Source: Rhodocyclaceae bacterium UBA2271 (GTDB lineage Bacteria; Pseudomonadota; Gammaproteobacteria; Burkholderiales; Rhodocyclaceae). Taken from it: 28,536 nt of DNA. Location: contig DDXB01000018.1 in assembly GCA_002347405.1 (NCBI GenBank), positions 1-28,536 on the forward strand, in the 5' to 3' direction. The notes beneath the pieces were generated by a model. It was not told where the DNA came from. It did not search any database and saw nothing but the letters and a program-made list of their open reading frames with translations. Both the position numbers and the translations under genes were made by a program. This document shows positions 1 to 7,901 of the stretch, one piece after another. Every line of letters starts with the position of its first letter. The stretch's first letter is position 1.

Positions 1-710
1 CGCACATCGTCCGGACCGGAAATCGACCCGCCATGCGCGATCACGATCACGTCCTTGCGGATGCGCCGCGCGGCTTCAGCCCATTCGTCGATCAACTGGA
101 CGGAAGTCTCCAGAGTCTTGGCGCTGGTGGCGCCGATGGTTCCGCCGACGGTGACCCCCATGTGGGGCACGATGAAGTCGGCACCCGCCTTGGTCATCTC
201 GACCGCTTCTTCGGCGCTGAACACATAGGGCGTGGTCAGCATGTCGAGATCATGCGCCTGGCGGATCATGTCGATTTCGCTGGCGAAGTTGATGCCCGTC
301 TCTTCGAGGCTGATGCGGAATGTTCCGTCGATGAGCCCGATGGTCGGGAAGTTCTGCACTCCGGAAAAGCCTAAATCCTTCAGTTTGCGCAGAAATACCG
401 GCATGATGACAAACGGGTCGGTGCCGTTAACACCGGCGATCACCGGGGTGCGCTTCGCGACCGGTAGCACTTCGACAGCCATCTCCAGCACGATCTCGTT
501 GGCATTGCCGTAGGCCAGCAAACCCGCGGAAGAGGCGCGTCCCGCCATGCGGTAGCGCCCCGAGTTGTAAATGACGATCAGGTCGATACCACCGGCCTCC
601 TCGCACTTTGCCGACAGCCCGGTGCCGGCACCGCCACCAATGATCGGGATACGCTTGCTCACCATTTCCTGGAAGCGCGACATCAACTCCTTACGTTCGA
701 ATCGGGGCAT
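1..710 (-). CDS. Phosphoenolpyruvate hydrolase-like TIM-barrel protein (3' end outside window)
   Basis: The reading frame starts at 710 (minus strand) and stays open to the window edge, so about 236 residues are seen and the C-terminus is missing. A clear AGGAGG lies just upstream of the ATG. The N-terminus carries a Gly-rich stretch (IIGGGAGTGLSAKCEEAGG) followed by alternating strand/helix segments (DLIVIYNSGRYRMAGRAS, TPVIAGVNGTDPF, GFSGVQNFPTIGLIDG, ADFIVPHMG, DVIVIAHGG), as in the family annotated as phosphoenolpyruvate hydrolase-like or 'TIM-barrel signal transduction protein' (PF09370). The true substrate of most members is not established. In many genomes such genes sit beside Tm-1-like (UPF0261) genes and AraC regulators; here an AraC gene is divergently placed, which suggests it controls this gene. 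The family call is fairly sure, the reaction is not. Confidence 0.8.
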   Translation of the reverse strand, partial: MPRFERKELMSRFQEMVSKRIPIIGGGAGTGLSAKCEEAGGIDLIVIYNSGRYRMAGRASSAGLLAYGNANEIVLEMAVEVLPVAKRTPVIAGVNGTDPFVIMPVFLRKLKDLGFSGVQNFPTIGLIDGTFRISLEETGINFASEIDMIRQAHDLDMLTTPYVFSAEEAVEMTKAGADFIVPHMGVTVGGTIGATSAKTLETSVQLIDEWAEAARRIRKDVIVIAHGGSISGPDDV

Positions 711-786
711 GGCTTTTCCTCCTGAACCCTTAGCTGAATGTGTAAGATGGCGTTCCGATGGTAGGCCCTGATATGATCTTTGCTCC

Positions 787-1644
787 ATGGGTACAAGACA
801 CCAGAAGCTACTCGAAACACACATTATTGGCCCAGACACCCTGCAGTACATCGTCCGCGGCGAGAACTGTCCGGCCCTGCACAGCAACCACATCGCGCAC
901 GTGGGTGTCGGCGATGCCACGGCCCCGCTGCAAATCGTGCGCACCCACCTGAGCGGCGCCTATTTGCACGGCACCATCGGCGGGGAAGGGCGCATGCTGC
1001 TCGATGGGCGCTGGCAGACCCATCGACCCGGCCGGACATCGCTCGCGCCTGCACATGTGCTGCATGCCTTTCAAGGAATACCGGGCCTGCGCTGGCAGTA
1101 TTGCTGGGTGCGCTACACCCCCGAGTCGCCCCGGTCGACGCCTTCGACCATGGCGCCGGTGATGGCCGACTTCGACGCCAGGCCGTTGTGGCACGCCGTC
1201 ATGGGGCTCTATTTTGAAATGCAGCGGGCCGGTGACGCGGGCAGTTGCCAGCTCTGGGTCGATGCCATCGAGCGTTATGTCGAGCGCTTTGTCGCGCCCC
1301 GGCAGGAGGAAAAACGGCTGCTGACCCTCTGGAACACGATTCAGACCGATCTGGCGCGGCCCTGGCTACTGGAAGAACTTGCCGGCCTCGCCAAGATCAG
1401 CAACGAACACCTGCGACGACTGTGTCAGGGCAGCCTGGGACGTAGCCCGATGCAGCAACTCGCCCATCTGCGCGTCCAGCATGCCGCCCATCTGCTGGCG
1501 ACCACCACATCCAAAATCGATTCAATCGCCCAAATGGTCGGCTATACCAGCCCGTTCGCCTTTTCCAACACCTTCAAGCGCATGACGGGGTTCCGCCCCT
1601 CGACCTACCGTACCAGGCAGGCGCATGGGAAACACCCGGCCTGA
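787..1644 (+). CDS. AraC/XylS-family transcriptional regulator
   Basis: 285 residues. The N-terminal part (about 1-170) looks like a cupin-type effector/dimerisation domain (HLSGAYLHGTIGGEGRMLL, then the RPGRTSLAPAHVLHAF stretch). The C-terminal ~95 residues hold the two AraC helix-turn-helix motifs: LLEELAGLAKISNEHLRRLC, then IDSIAQMVGYTSPFAFSNTF followed by KRMTGFRPSTYR, the family signature. It is divergent from the TIM-barrel gene across a gap of about 75 bp, so local control of that gene is likely but inferred. No good Shine-Dalgarno precedes the ATG; this start was kept because the N-terminal fold begins right after it. The inducer is unknown. Confidence 0.88.
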   Translation: MGTRHQKLLETHIIGPDTLQYIVRGENCPALHSNHIAHVGVGDATAPLQIVRTHLSGAYLHGTIGGEGRMLLDGRWQTHRPGRTSLAPAHVLHAFQGIPGLRWQYCWVRYTPESPRSTPSTMAPVMADFDARPLWHAVMGLYFEMQRAGDAGSCQLWVDAIERYVERFVAPRQEEKRLLTLWNTIQTDLARPWLLEELAGLAKISNEHLRRLCQGSLGRSPMQQLAHLRVQHAAHLLATTTSKIDSIAQMVGYTSPFAFSNTFKRMTGFRPSTYRTRQAHGKHPA

Positions 1645-1951
1645 CGGACACAGGCTTACATAACAAACCCCTTCATTCCCTTTATCACCGCCTCAGGCCA
1701 GCGTGCTTGATCTGGATACATTGTGTATTAGTGGTGATGGCACTGCTGGTCGCCGACGATGTGGTCGAGGTACAGCACAGCTCACCCAATGCGCGGGCGG
1801 GCTATTGCCCGGAACTGCTCAGAGATTTCATCGAGTTGCGTGGCATCGACAGCGTGAAAGGGTTCCTGCAGTTCCAGCAACGTGCTCTGAAGTGGGGTTT
1901 CGGAATTCGCTGGGCTGCCTTGTTTAGCAATAAAGCGAACCCGGCACCTGG
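1645..1951. other. Intergenic stretch without a supportable gene
   Basis: About 300 bases lie between the AraC gene and the end of phoR. A plus-strand frame at 1707-1958 (83 codons) is open, and the opposite strand has an open stretch of nearly 60 codons, but neither has a good ribosome-binding site or a recognisable domain. The plus frame overlaps the phoR stop. It may be a decayed gene remnant. I see no hairpin followed by a T-run that would be a convincing terminator. Confidence 0.4.
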
Positions 1952-3247
1952 TTATTGAATTCGCCGTGCCGGAAATATTGCCGTAAAAGTACTGCCCACC
2001 CCCAGCTTGCTCTCGATTTTCAGGGTGGCCTGATGGCGCTCCAGCACATGCTTGACAATCGCCAAGCCAAGTCCCGTGCCACCGGAGTCACGCGAACGCC
2101 CCCGATCGACACGGTAAAACCGTTCCGTCAGCCGCGGCACATGTTGCGATGAGATGCCAATGCCGCTATCGGTAACCGAAAATACCGCACCGCCGTCTGC
2201 CTGCCTGCACCAGTTCAGCGTAATCTGCCCGCCTTCCGGGGTGTAGCGCACGGCATTGCTGGCCAGGTTGCCGAAGGCACTTTGGAGTTCGCGACCGTTG
2301 CCGATCAAGGTAGCCGGACCACTGTTGTCCAGCGTGATGACATGACGGCCCGCTGACAGGGCCAGCGTGTCTGCTTGCACACTGGCCAGCAGTGCTGCGG
2401 CATCAACCGCATCCTCTGGCGGCGAGACGTCGGTCTCCAACGACGACAGCATCAGCAGATCCTCGATGAGCCGCTGCATGCGATGCGCGTGTTCGAGCGC
2501 CGTCGCCAGATAGAGTGCCATTTCCTCAGGTTTGGCATGAGCCATGCCATCCTGCGCCGTTTCAAGAAAGCCGAGCACCACCGTCAGGGGCGTGCGCATT
2601 TCATGGGAGACGTTGGCGACAAAATCACGCCGCACGGTTTCCAGCCGGTCAAGTTGCGTCAAGTCTTCGATCAGCAGCAATGCGCGACCGGCGGAAAAGG
2701 GGGTGCCGCGAATTTGCAGCATGCGGCCATCACTTCTGATTGGCCGCACCTGCAGCGGCGGGGGCGATACACCTGTGGCCTTCTGCGCTTCAAGAAACGC
2801 AATAAATTCAGGTTCGCGCACCAGATGCGAGACCGGCATGCCGACGTCGCGCAGGCTATCGAGACCCAGCAGCAGTTCGGCGCGCGGATTCATCCATTCG
2901 ATATTGCACCGCTGGTCGAGGATGACCACACCCTCCGGCAGGGCTTCGGCGGCGAGGCGGAAGCGCTCGCCCATTTCGCGCAATTCCTCCCGCTGAGCGG
3001 CGGCCTTGCGGGCGCGCCGGTGTAGCGCCAGAAAGGCGCGCGACCAACTGCTCCCTGCTTCGGGCACTGGCGTCCCGAGCGGCTGCTCGGCCCAGGTGAT
3101 CAGCCGCCCGATTTGCCGTTCGTGCCTGGCCAGCCGCCACAGCGCCAGCGCGGCGATCACAGCGACCGCCGCCAGCGGCCCGATGAAAAACCATGCCGGA
3201 ATTCCGACGACCGCGAACCAGAGGGCAGCAGCCAGCAGGGTATTCAT
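1952..3247 (-). CDS. phoR: Phosphate regulon sensor histidine kinase PhoR
   Basis: 431 residues, the usual PhoR size. It is the membrane sensor kinase that phosphorylates PhoB under phosphate limitation. An N-terminal hydrophobic segment (about 5-38) anchors it. A PAS domain follows at about 95-195 (LPEGVVILDQRCNIEWMNPR). The dimerisation/phosphoacceptor H-box is FVANVSHEMRTP with His at residue 215. The N-box (NLASNAVRYTPEGG), G1 (DSGIGI) and G2 (GGTGLGLAIV) boxes of the HATPase domain are all intact. Its ATG overlaps the phoB stop by 4 bp, so the two are translated as a coupled pair. The PhoR identity, rather than another PAS-kinase, rests on the phoB neighbour and the compact architecture. 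Confidence 0.93.
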   Translation of the reverse strand: MNTLLAAALWFAVVGIPAWFFIGPLAAVAVIAALALWRLARHERQIGRLITWAEQPLGTPVPEAGSSWSRAFLALHRRARKAAAQREELREMGERFRLAAEALPEGVVILDQRCNIEWMNPRAELLLGLDSLRDVGMPVSHLVREPEFIAFLEAQKATGVSPPPLQVRPIRSDGRMLQIRGTPFSAGRALLLIEDLTQLDRLETVRRDFVANVSHEMRTPLTVVLGFLETAQDGMAHAKPEEMALYLATALEHAHRMQRLIEDLLMLSSLETDVSPPEDAVDAAALLASVQADTLALSAGRHVITLDNSGPATLIGNGRELQSAFGNLASNAVRYTPEGGQITLNWCRQADGGAVFSVTDSGIGISSQHVPRLTERFYRVDRGRSRDSGGTGLGLAIVKHVLERHQATLKIESKLGVGSTFTAIFPARRIQ

Positions 3248-3936
3248 TCGTGGTCGGCCGAAAAGCGATAACCGCTGCCGCGCACGGTCTGCACCAGTTT
3301 ATCGAGTCCGGAAGGCTCAAGTGCCGCGCGCAGCCGGCGAATATGTACATCGACGGTGCGCTCCTCGACGAAAACATGATCGCCCCAGATCTGGTCGAGG
3401 AGTTGGTCGCGCGAATGCACACGTGAAGCATGCGTCATCAGAAAGTGCAGCAAACGGAATTCGGTCGGTCCGAGATTGACTGACTGGCCGGCTGCCATGA
3501 CCTGGTGGGCCACCGGATCCAGTTTCAGTTCGCCCGCCACGACGACTTCCTCGCTGGCCTGGGGTCGGCCGCGGCGCAGCACCGCCTGGATGCGCGCCAG
3601 CAATTCGCGTGGCGAAAACGGCTTGGTGACGTAATCGTCGGCGCCACTTTCGAGACCCGTCACGCGGTCGTGCTCCTCGCCGCGCGCGGTCAGCATGATG
3701 ATCGGCAGCTGCCTGGTGCGGGGGTCGGCACGCAACTGGCGGGCACACTCGAGCCCGCTCATGCCGGGCAGCATCCAGTCAAGCAAAATCAGATCGGGCA
3801 AGGCCGCCTTGATTTGTCGCATCGCATCTTCGGCATCCAGCGCTGCGCTGACTGCGTGGCCGTGGCGGCGCAGGTTCGTCGCGATCAATGCCTGGATCGC
3901 CGGTTCGTCTTCAACAACCAGGATGGACGCGGGCAT
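3244..3936 (-). CDS. phoB: Phosphate regulon response regulator PhoB
   Basis: 230 residues, OmpR/PhoB type. The receiver domain (1-120) has the acidic pocket VVEDEP, the phospho-acceptor Asp53 in LILLDWMLPG, and the conserved Lys in YVTKPFSPREL. The C-terminal winged helix (about 130-228) has LGPTEFRLLHFLMTHASRVHSRDQLL-type sequence ending in VQTVRGSGYRF, close to canonical PhoB. It activates phosphate-scavenging promoters and usually its own. It is the first gene of a phoB-phoR operon (4-bp overlap), and a candidate Pho box lies about 45 bp upstream. The pst/phoU genes often found nearby are not in this window. Confidence 0.95.
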   Translation of the reverse strand: MPASILVVEDEPAIQALIATNLRRHGHAVSAALDAEDAMRQIKAALPDLILLDWMLPGMSGLECARQLRADPRTRQLPIIMLTARGEEHDRVTGLESGADDYVTKPFSPRELLARIQAVLRRGRPQASEEVVVAGELKLDPVAHQVMAAGQSVNLGPTEFRLLHFLMTHASRVHSRDQLLDQIWGDHVFVEERTVDVHIRRLRAALEPSGLDKLVQTVRGSGYRFSADHE

Positions 3937-3980
3937 TTATGTCTCGTGTAAATGGAGTCGGTGAAGTCTATTGCAGTCAG

Positions 3981-3998
3981 GTGATGTTTTTGTGACAG
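3981..3998 (-). promoter_or_regulatory. Candidate Pho box upstream of phoB
   Basis: Read on the minus strand the site is CTGTCAC-AAAA-ACATCAC: a strong first half (consensus CTGTCAT), a 4-bp A-rich spacer, and a weaker second half. A -10-like CAATAG follows after about 10 bases, the spacing expected at PhoB-activated promoters where the box replaces the -35. The position fits autoregulation of phoBR. The second half-site is degenerate, so this is a candidate only. Confidence 0.45.
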
Positions 3999-4094
3999 CC
4001 GCCCTGCGGATCTGCTGGGCGCATCCAATGCCTTGCGCTATGATAGACGGCCCCAATATGTAGCGGGTTAGCAACCATATCCCGAAAGAACATC

Positions 4095-4517
4095 ATGGCC
4101 GGACTCGACAAGACCATTCCCAGCATTACCGAAATCAAATTGCACCAGAAATCGCGCGAAATGGAGCTTTCCTTTTCCGATGGCAGCAATTTTCGCTTGT
4201 CCTTTGAATTTTTACGGGTCAATTCCCCTTCGGCAGAAGTTCGCGGCCATGGGCCCGGCCAGGAAACCCTGCAAACCGGCAAGCGCGATGTCGACATCAA
4301 GGCGCTGGAACCGGTCGGCAATTATGCCGTGCTGCCGTTCTTCTCCGATGGCCACGATACGGGCATCTATTCGTGGGATCTGCTCTATCGACTCGGCAAG
4401 AATCACGATGCCCTGTGGGCGGATTATCTGACGCGCCTGGAAGCCGCTGGCGCCAGTCGCGATATCGACTCAACCACACTGCCTCCCAAGTCGGGCGGCA
4501 GCTGCAGTAAGCACTAA
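4095..4517 (+). CDS. DUF971 / gamma-butyrobetaine hydroxylase-like N-terminal domain protein
   Basis: 140 residues. The core (about 10-115) matches the small DUF971 (GBBH-like N-terminal, PF06155) fold: ITEIKLHQKSREMELSFSDG, LSFEFLRVNSPSAEV, and the signature VGNYAVLPFFSDGHDTGIYSWDLLY. Standalone DUF971 proteins of this kind commonly sit directly before ubiE in betaproteobacteria, as here (17-bp gap), which links it by context to ubiquinone or Fe-S/redox metabolism; no biochemical role can be read from the sequence. The tail ends in a short Ser/Gly/Cys segment (GGSCSKH). The start has an A/G-rich GAAAGAA upstream. Confidence 0.85.
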   Translation: MAGLDKTIPSITEIKLHQKSREMELSFSDGSNFRLSFEFLRVNSPSAEVRGHGPGQETLQTGKRDVDIKALEPVGNYAVLPFFSDGHDTGIYSWDLLYRLGKNHDALWADYLTRLEAAGASRDIDSTTLPPKSGGSCSKH

Positions 4518-4534
4518 CTCAGCGCAGGAAAGTC

Positions 4535-5350
4535 ATGCCGGAAACCCATAAGCAAAACGCCGGGCCGCCCCAAGATTTGCTTGGCCCCCTGGGGGGAGGA
4601 CGCAGCGAGACTGCGGCTACGGGGGGGACTCATTTTGGCTTTGAAACGGTTCCCGAAGGCGACAAAGCCCGGCGGGTCAAAGGTGTCTTCTCTTCGGTAG
4701 CCGACAAGTATGACCTGATGAACGATGTGATGTCGGCTGGCCTGCACCGGCTATGGAAGGCGTTCACCATTCAGGTAGCCGGCGCCCGTAGCGGCGAACG
4801 TATCCTCGACATTGCCGGCGGCACCGGCGACCTCGCCAGCGCCTTCCGCAAGCAGGTCGGACCGACGGGAGAGGTCTGGCTCACCGACATCAACAACGCC
4901 ATGCTGGTGCGCGGCCGCGACCGCCTGCTGGACGAGGGGCGCCTGGGTCCGGTCGCCCAGTGCGATGCCGAAAAACTGCCCTTCCCCAACGACTACTTCG
5001 ACATCGTTTCCGTCGCCTTCGGCCTGAGGAACATGACGCACAAAGAGCAAGCGCTCACTGAGATGCGTCGCGTACTGCGGCCTGGTGGCAGGCTGTTGGT
5101 GCTGGAGTTCTCCAGGGTCTGGGAACCGCTGACCCCAGTCTACGATTTCTATTCCTTTAAGGTGTTGCCGTGGCTGGGCAAGAAAATTGTGGACGACGCC
5201 GACAGTTACCGCTATCTTGCCGAATCGATTCGCATGCATCCGGATCAGGAAACTTTGAAAGGCATGATGGAACAAGCCGGCCTTTCCCGGGTCGACTATT
5301 TCAATCTGACGACGGGCGTAGTTGCCCTGCATCGCGGTTACAAGATCTGA
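4535..5350 (+). CDS. ubiE: Ubiquinone/menaquinone biosynthesis C-methyltransferase UbiE
   Basis: 271 residues. It uses S-adenosylmethionine to C-methylate the benzoquinol ring in ubiquinone synthesis. UbiE signature 1 is present (YDLMNDVMSAGLHRLWK, about 59-75), as are the SAM-binding motif ILDIAGGTGDL (90-100), FGLRNM, and the C-terminal FNLTTGVVALHRGYKI. Canonical proteins begin a few residues before THFGFETVP; here about 24 residues (8-31, PPQDLLGPLGGG... TAATGG) are inserted after MPETHKQ and are encoded by a G/C-rich repeat (see separate entry). The AGGAAAG before the ATG at 4535 supports this start, so the extension is probably translated. Downstream Tim44-like and ubiJ genes follow closely, suggesting one transcript. 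Confidence 0.94.
   Translation: MPETHKQNAGPPQDLLGPLGGGRSETAATGGTHFGFETVPEGDKARRVKGVFSSVADKYDLMNDVMSAGLHRLWKAFTIQVAGARSGERILDIAGGTGDLASAFRKQVGPTGEVWLTDINNAMLVRGRDRLLDEGRLGPVAQCDAEKLPFPNDYFDIVSVAFGLRNMTHKEQALTEMRRVLRPGGRLLVLEFSRVWEPLTPVYDFYSFKVLPWLGKKIVDDADSYRYLAESIRMHPDQETLKGMMEQAGLSRVDYFNLTTGVVALHRGYKI
4558..4627 (+). repeat. G/C-rich palindromic repeat inserted in frame in ubiE
   Basis: This ~70-bp block carries three small dyads in a row: CCAAG-N5-CTTGG, CCCCC/GGGGG, and GCAG-N5-CTGC. Similar 'gccccaag...cttggccccct...gggggg' blocks are dispersed in betaproteobacterial genomes, usually between genes. Here it lies inside the coding frame and adds about 24 residues before the conserved UbiE core. 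The dyads are seen directly; membership in a dispersed family is from general knowledge and was not searched. Confidence 0.6.
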
Positions 5351-5365
5351 AACCAAGGAGAAACA

Positions 5366-6247
5366 ATGAAACTCTCGCTTTTAACCATGATTACTGCCGC
5401 CACAACCTTCATCGGTCTCGGCATCGCTTCCACCGAAGCTGAAGCCAAGCGCTTTGGGGGCGGCAAATCGACCGGCATGACGCGCAGCGCGACGCCACCG
5501 CCGACTCAGGCCGTGCCACCCAAGACCGCCACCGCGGCGCCCGCTGCTGCGGCAGCGCCCGCAGCAGCAGCTGCCGGCAAGCGCAGTTGGCTTGGCCCCA
5601 TCGCCGGATTGGCCGCCGGGCTGGGTCTGGTTGCCCTGCTGTCGCACTTTGGTCTGGGCGAAGAAGTCGCCAACTTCCTGATGATCGCGTTTTTCGTCAT
5701 TGCCGCTATCTTCCTTGTCCGCTTCCTGATGCGCCGCTTCATGGGGCAGGGTGGGCCACAACTGGCCGGTGCGACAAACACAGGCAATCGTGCCGAGCCC
5801 ATGCATTTTGAAGCGTCGAAAGTCGGCGCTGGCGGGACGGCGGCAAGCGCAGGGATGGACTCGGCAATCAACATTCCTGCCGATTTCGACGCCGAAGGTT
5901 TCTTGCGTCAGGCCAAGCTCAACTTCATCCGCCTGCAGGCAGCCAATGACCGTGGCGATATGGAAGACCTCAAGAGCTTCACCTCCCCCGAAGTCTTTGC
6001 CGAAATCCAGATGCAGTACGAAGAGCGTGGCCGCGCCCCGCAGGTAACGGATGTCGCCCAACTGGATGCCAACCTGATCGAAGTCGTCACGGAAGACGAG
6101 CAGCACATCGTCAGCGTTCATTTCCACGGGCTTCTGAGCGAGGAAGCCGGATCTGCACCCGTCGCCTTTGGAGAAATATGGCACCTGACCAAACCGGTCA
6201 ATGGCAGCCGCGGCTGGCTGGTGGCGGGTATCCAGCAACTCGCCTGA
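5366..6247 (+). CDS. Tim44-like domain membrane protein
   Basis: 293 residues with a strong ribosome site (AAGGAG). The N-terminal 27 residues form a signal peptide-like segment ending at TEAEA, followed by the RFGGGKSTG motif common at the mature start of bacterial Tim44-like proteins. A low-complexity Pro/Ala linker (about 45-72) follows, then two hydrophobic segments (about 75-95 and 103-121), then a C-terminal Tim44-like domain (about 150-293; FLRQAKLNFIRLQAANDRGDM, LREF-equivalent TSPEVFAEIQMQY, VSVHFHGLLSEE). The bacterial function is unknown; the domain resembles the membrane-tethering part of mitochondrial Tim44. It sits between ubiE and ubiJ, a recurrent betaproteobacterial arrangement. 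Confidence 0.87.
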   Translation: MKLSLLTMITAATTFIGLGIASTEAEAKRFGGGKSTGMTRSATPPPTQAVPPKTATAAPAAAAAPAAAAAGKRSWLGPIAGLAAGLGLVALLSHFGLGEEVANFLMIAFFVIAAIFLVRFLMRRFMGQGGPQLAGATNTGNRAEPMHFEASKVGAGGTAASAGMDSAINIPADFDAEGFLRQAKLNFIRLQAANDRGDMEDLKSFTSPEVFAEIQMQYEERGRAPQVTDVAQLDANLIEVVTEDEQHIVSVHFHGLLSEEAGSAPVAFGEIWHLTKPVNGSRGWLVAGIQQLA

Positions 6248-6254
6248 GTCGGTC

Positions 6255-6824
6255 GTGCTTGAAGCCGCCCTGCTGACGGGGCTGAATCATTTGTTGGCGG
6301 GGTCGGGTTGGGCGCCCGCCCGGCTCATCCCCTTTGCCGGTCGCCGGGCGCGCTTCGAATTACCACCCTTTCATATCGAACTGGGCGTCGCCACGGACGG
6401 CCTGTTCGAATTGTCGGCTGTTTCGGCCGAGCCCGATGTCGTGATCAGCCTGCCGGCAGAGACACCCTTTCTCCTGCCGCAGGGCCTCGATAAAGTCGTA
6501 TCCGTTGCCCACGTAGTCGGCAATGCCGAATTCGCCACCGAGTTGTCTTTCATCTTTCGCCGGCTGCGTTGGGATATCGAGGAAGATCTCGCGTCCGCCG
6601 TTGGCGACATTGCCGCGCACCGCATGGTGCAGGGCGGCAAGCGGCTGATTGCCTGGCAACAGCAGGCGGCGAGCCATCTTGCCGAAAACCTTGCCGAATA
6701 CCTCGCGCATGAAAACCGGCTGCTAGTGACAACCGGCGAGTTCGTCGCCTGGCGCGATGACATCCGGCGTTTCAGTGCAGATCTGGCCAGGGCTGAGGCC
6801 AGGCTGGCCACCCTGACTATTTAA
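6255..6824 (+). CDS. ubiJ: Ubiquinone biosynthesis accessory factor UbiJ (SCP2 domain)
   Basis: About 189 residues. UbiJ is a soluble lipid-binding accessory protein of the Ubi complex that assembles aerobic ubiquinone hydroxylases. The N-terminal ~100 residues resemble the SCP2/UbiJ fold (ARFELPPFHIELGVATDGLFEL, then SAEPDVVISLPAETPFL), and the C-terminal helical part (WDIEEDLASAVGDIAAHRM) is typical. The frame is open from 6201, but that would overlap the Tim44 gene by ~47 bp; the GTG at 6255, 8 bases after the upstream stop and directly before the LEAALLTGLNHLL helix, gives the family length. ubiB, the usual next gene, is absent. Confidence 0.82.
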   Translation: MLEAALLTGLNHLLAGSGWAPARLIPFAGRRARFELPPFHIELGVATDGLFELSAVSAEPDVVISLPAETPFLLPQGLDKVVSVAHVVGNAEFATELSFIFRRLRWDIEEDLASAVGDIAAHRMVQGGKRLIAWQQQAASHLAENLAEYLAHENRLLVTTGEFVAWRDDIRRFSADLARAEARLATLTI

Positions 6825-6889
6825 GTTCTCCACGACCGTGCCTGGCGTCGCGACAGCCTGATTGGCCGCCACGGTTTCGCTGGTCGACC

Positions 6890-7852
6890 TCAGTTTGCCT
6901 CTGCTTCATCGAGCACCAGCAAAGTAGCCAGGCTTTCGGTGTCGGCCAGACGCAAGGCGCGGGCCATCATCTTCAGCCAGCGCGTCCCGCCGGTCGGCGG
7001 CACCAAGCCCAGGCGCATGTTTAGTTCCTTGCCCTGGCTTTTGCCTTGGATTATTTTCTGAAAGGGGTGCCCATCGGCAGGCAATGCGACGCCATTTTCA
7101 TCCAGCCAGCGTAAATTCAAGCTATCGATGCGTTCACCGACCAACGTGGAAATGCTCAGCAGCTTGGCCGCAGCGCTGTTTGCGAGTTTGATCCGGCCGG
7201 TGGCATCAATGACCAGTACCGCAAACGGCAGCGTCGCGAAAACAGCATGAAAGCTGTCTGCAGTACTACGGCGCGCCGCCTCGGCCGCCATGTACTCACT
7301 GATATCTTCCTTTACCGCCATGTAATTGGCTATCTTGCCTGCCGCATCGAATACCGGCGAGATCGAGGCGCGCTCCCAATACAGGCTGCCATCCTTCCGC
7401 CGATTATGGAAAGTGCCACGCCATTCCTTTCCGGCGGTGATGGTTTTCCATAGCTGTTGATAGGCTTCGGGCGAGGTTTCCCCCGACTTGAGCAGGCGCG
7501 GATTCTGGCCGACCGCCTCGCTCACCGCATATCCTGTGGTTTCCACGAATTTCGGGTTGGCATAGACGATCTTGCCCTCGGCATCGGTGACGATGATCGT
7601 TGCCGGGCTTTGCTCCAGTGCGTGCATCAGCAGCCGCTGGCGTTGGCTGGCGCTGGTGTATTTTTCCCTGGAAAGTGCCGTGGCCACCCGTTTGGCGCTG
7701 CTCTGCGCACGCGAACGGGCTTCACTGTCCTTCAACCAGGTCCGCAGGGTGTTGGTTGACACCCCATACTCACGCGCCAATTCAAGCAAAGGCGTTTTGC
7801 CTTCGCGCATGAGCGCGGCAACCTGGTCCTTGATCTGTTTGTTGTGTCGCAT
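6890..7852 (-). CDS. HTH-PAS-PAS putative one-component sensor/regulator
   Basis: 320 residues. Residues 1-50 form a transposase-like helix-turn-helix (KTPLLELAREYGVSTNTLRTWLKD). A first PAS/PAC domain follows at about 78-190 (SPATIIVTDAEGKIVYANPKF, with the GQNPRLLKSG motif typical of NifL/Aer-like flavin- or haem-PAS domains, then NRRKDGSLYWERASISPVFD). A second, more divergent PAS lies at about 200-315. There is no kinase, GGDEF, EAL or phosphatase output domain, so the HTH is the likely output. It lies 50 bp downstream of the GIDE gene in the same direction and a 7-bp inverted repeat is just upstream of its start. Ligand and targets are unknown; it may instead act by protein contact. Confidence 0.8.
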   Translation of the reverse strand: MRHNKQIKDQVAALMREGKTPLLELAREYGVSTNTLRTWLKDSEARSRAQSSAKRVATALSREKYTSASQRQRLLMHALEQSPATIIVTDAEGKIVYANPKFVETTGYAVSEAVGQNPRLLKSGETSPEAYQQLWKTITAGKEWRGTFHNRRKDGSLYWERASISPVFDAAGKIANYMAVKEDISEYMAAEAARRSTADSFHAVFATLPFAVLVIDATGRIKLANSAAAKLLSISTLVGERIDSLNLRWLDENGVALPADGHPFQKIIQGKSQGKELNMRLGLVPPTGGTRWLKMMARALRLADTESLATLLVLDEAEAN

Positions 7853-7861
7853 TGCCCGTCC

Positions 7862-7882
7862 AGAATTGACCAGACCAATTCT
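7862..7882 (-). promoter_or_regulatory. Inverted repeat before the HTH-PAS gene
   Basis: AGAATTG and CAATTCT form a perfect 7-bp inverted repeat with a 7-bp spacer, about 10 bases upstream of the HTH-PAS start codon. It could be an operator for that protein or a small mRNA hairpin affecting its translation. No T-run follows, so a terminator is unlikely. Confidence 0.35.
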
Positions 7883-7901
7883 AATACAGCAGCCAGCCCG
7901 G

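Noticed and set aside
1707..1958. 83-codon plus-strand gene after the AraC regulator
   Set aside because: No ribosome site, no known domain, and it overlaps the phoR 3' end.
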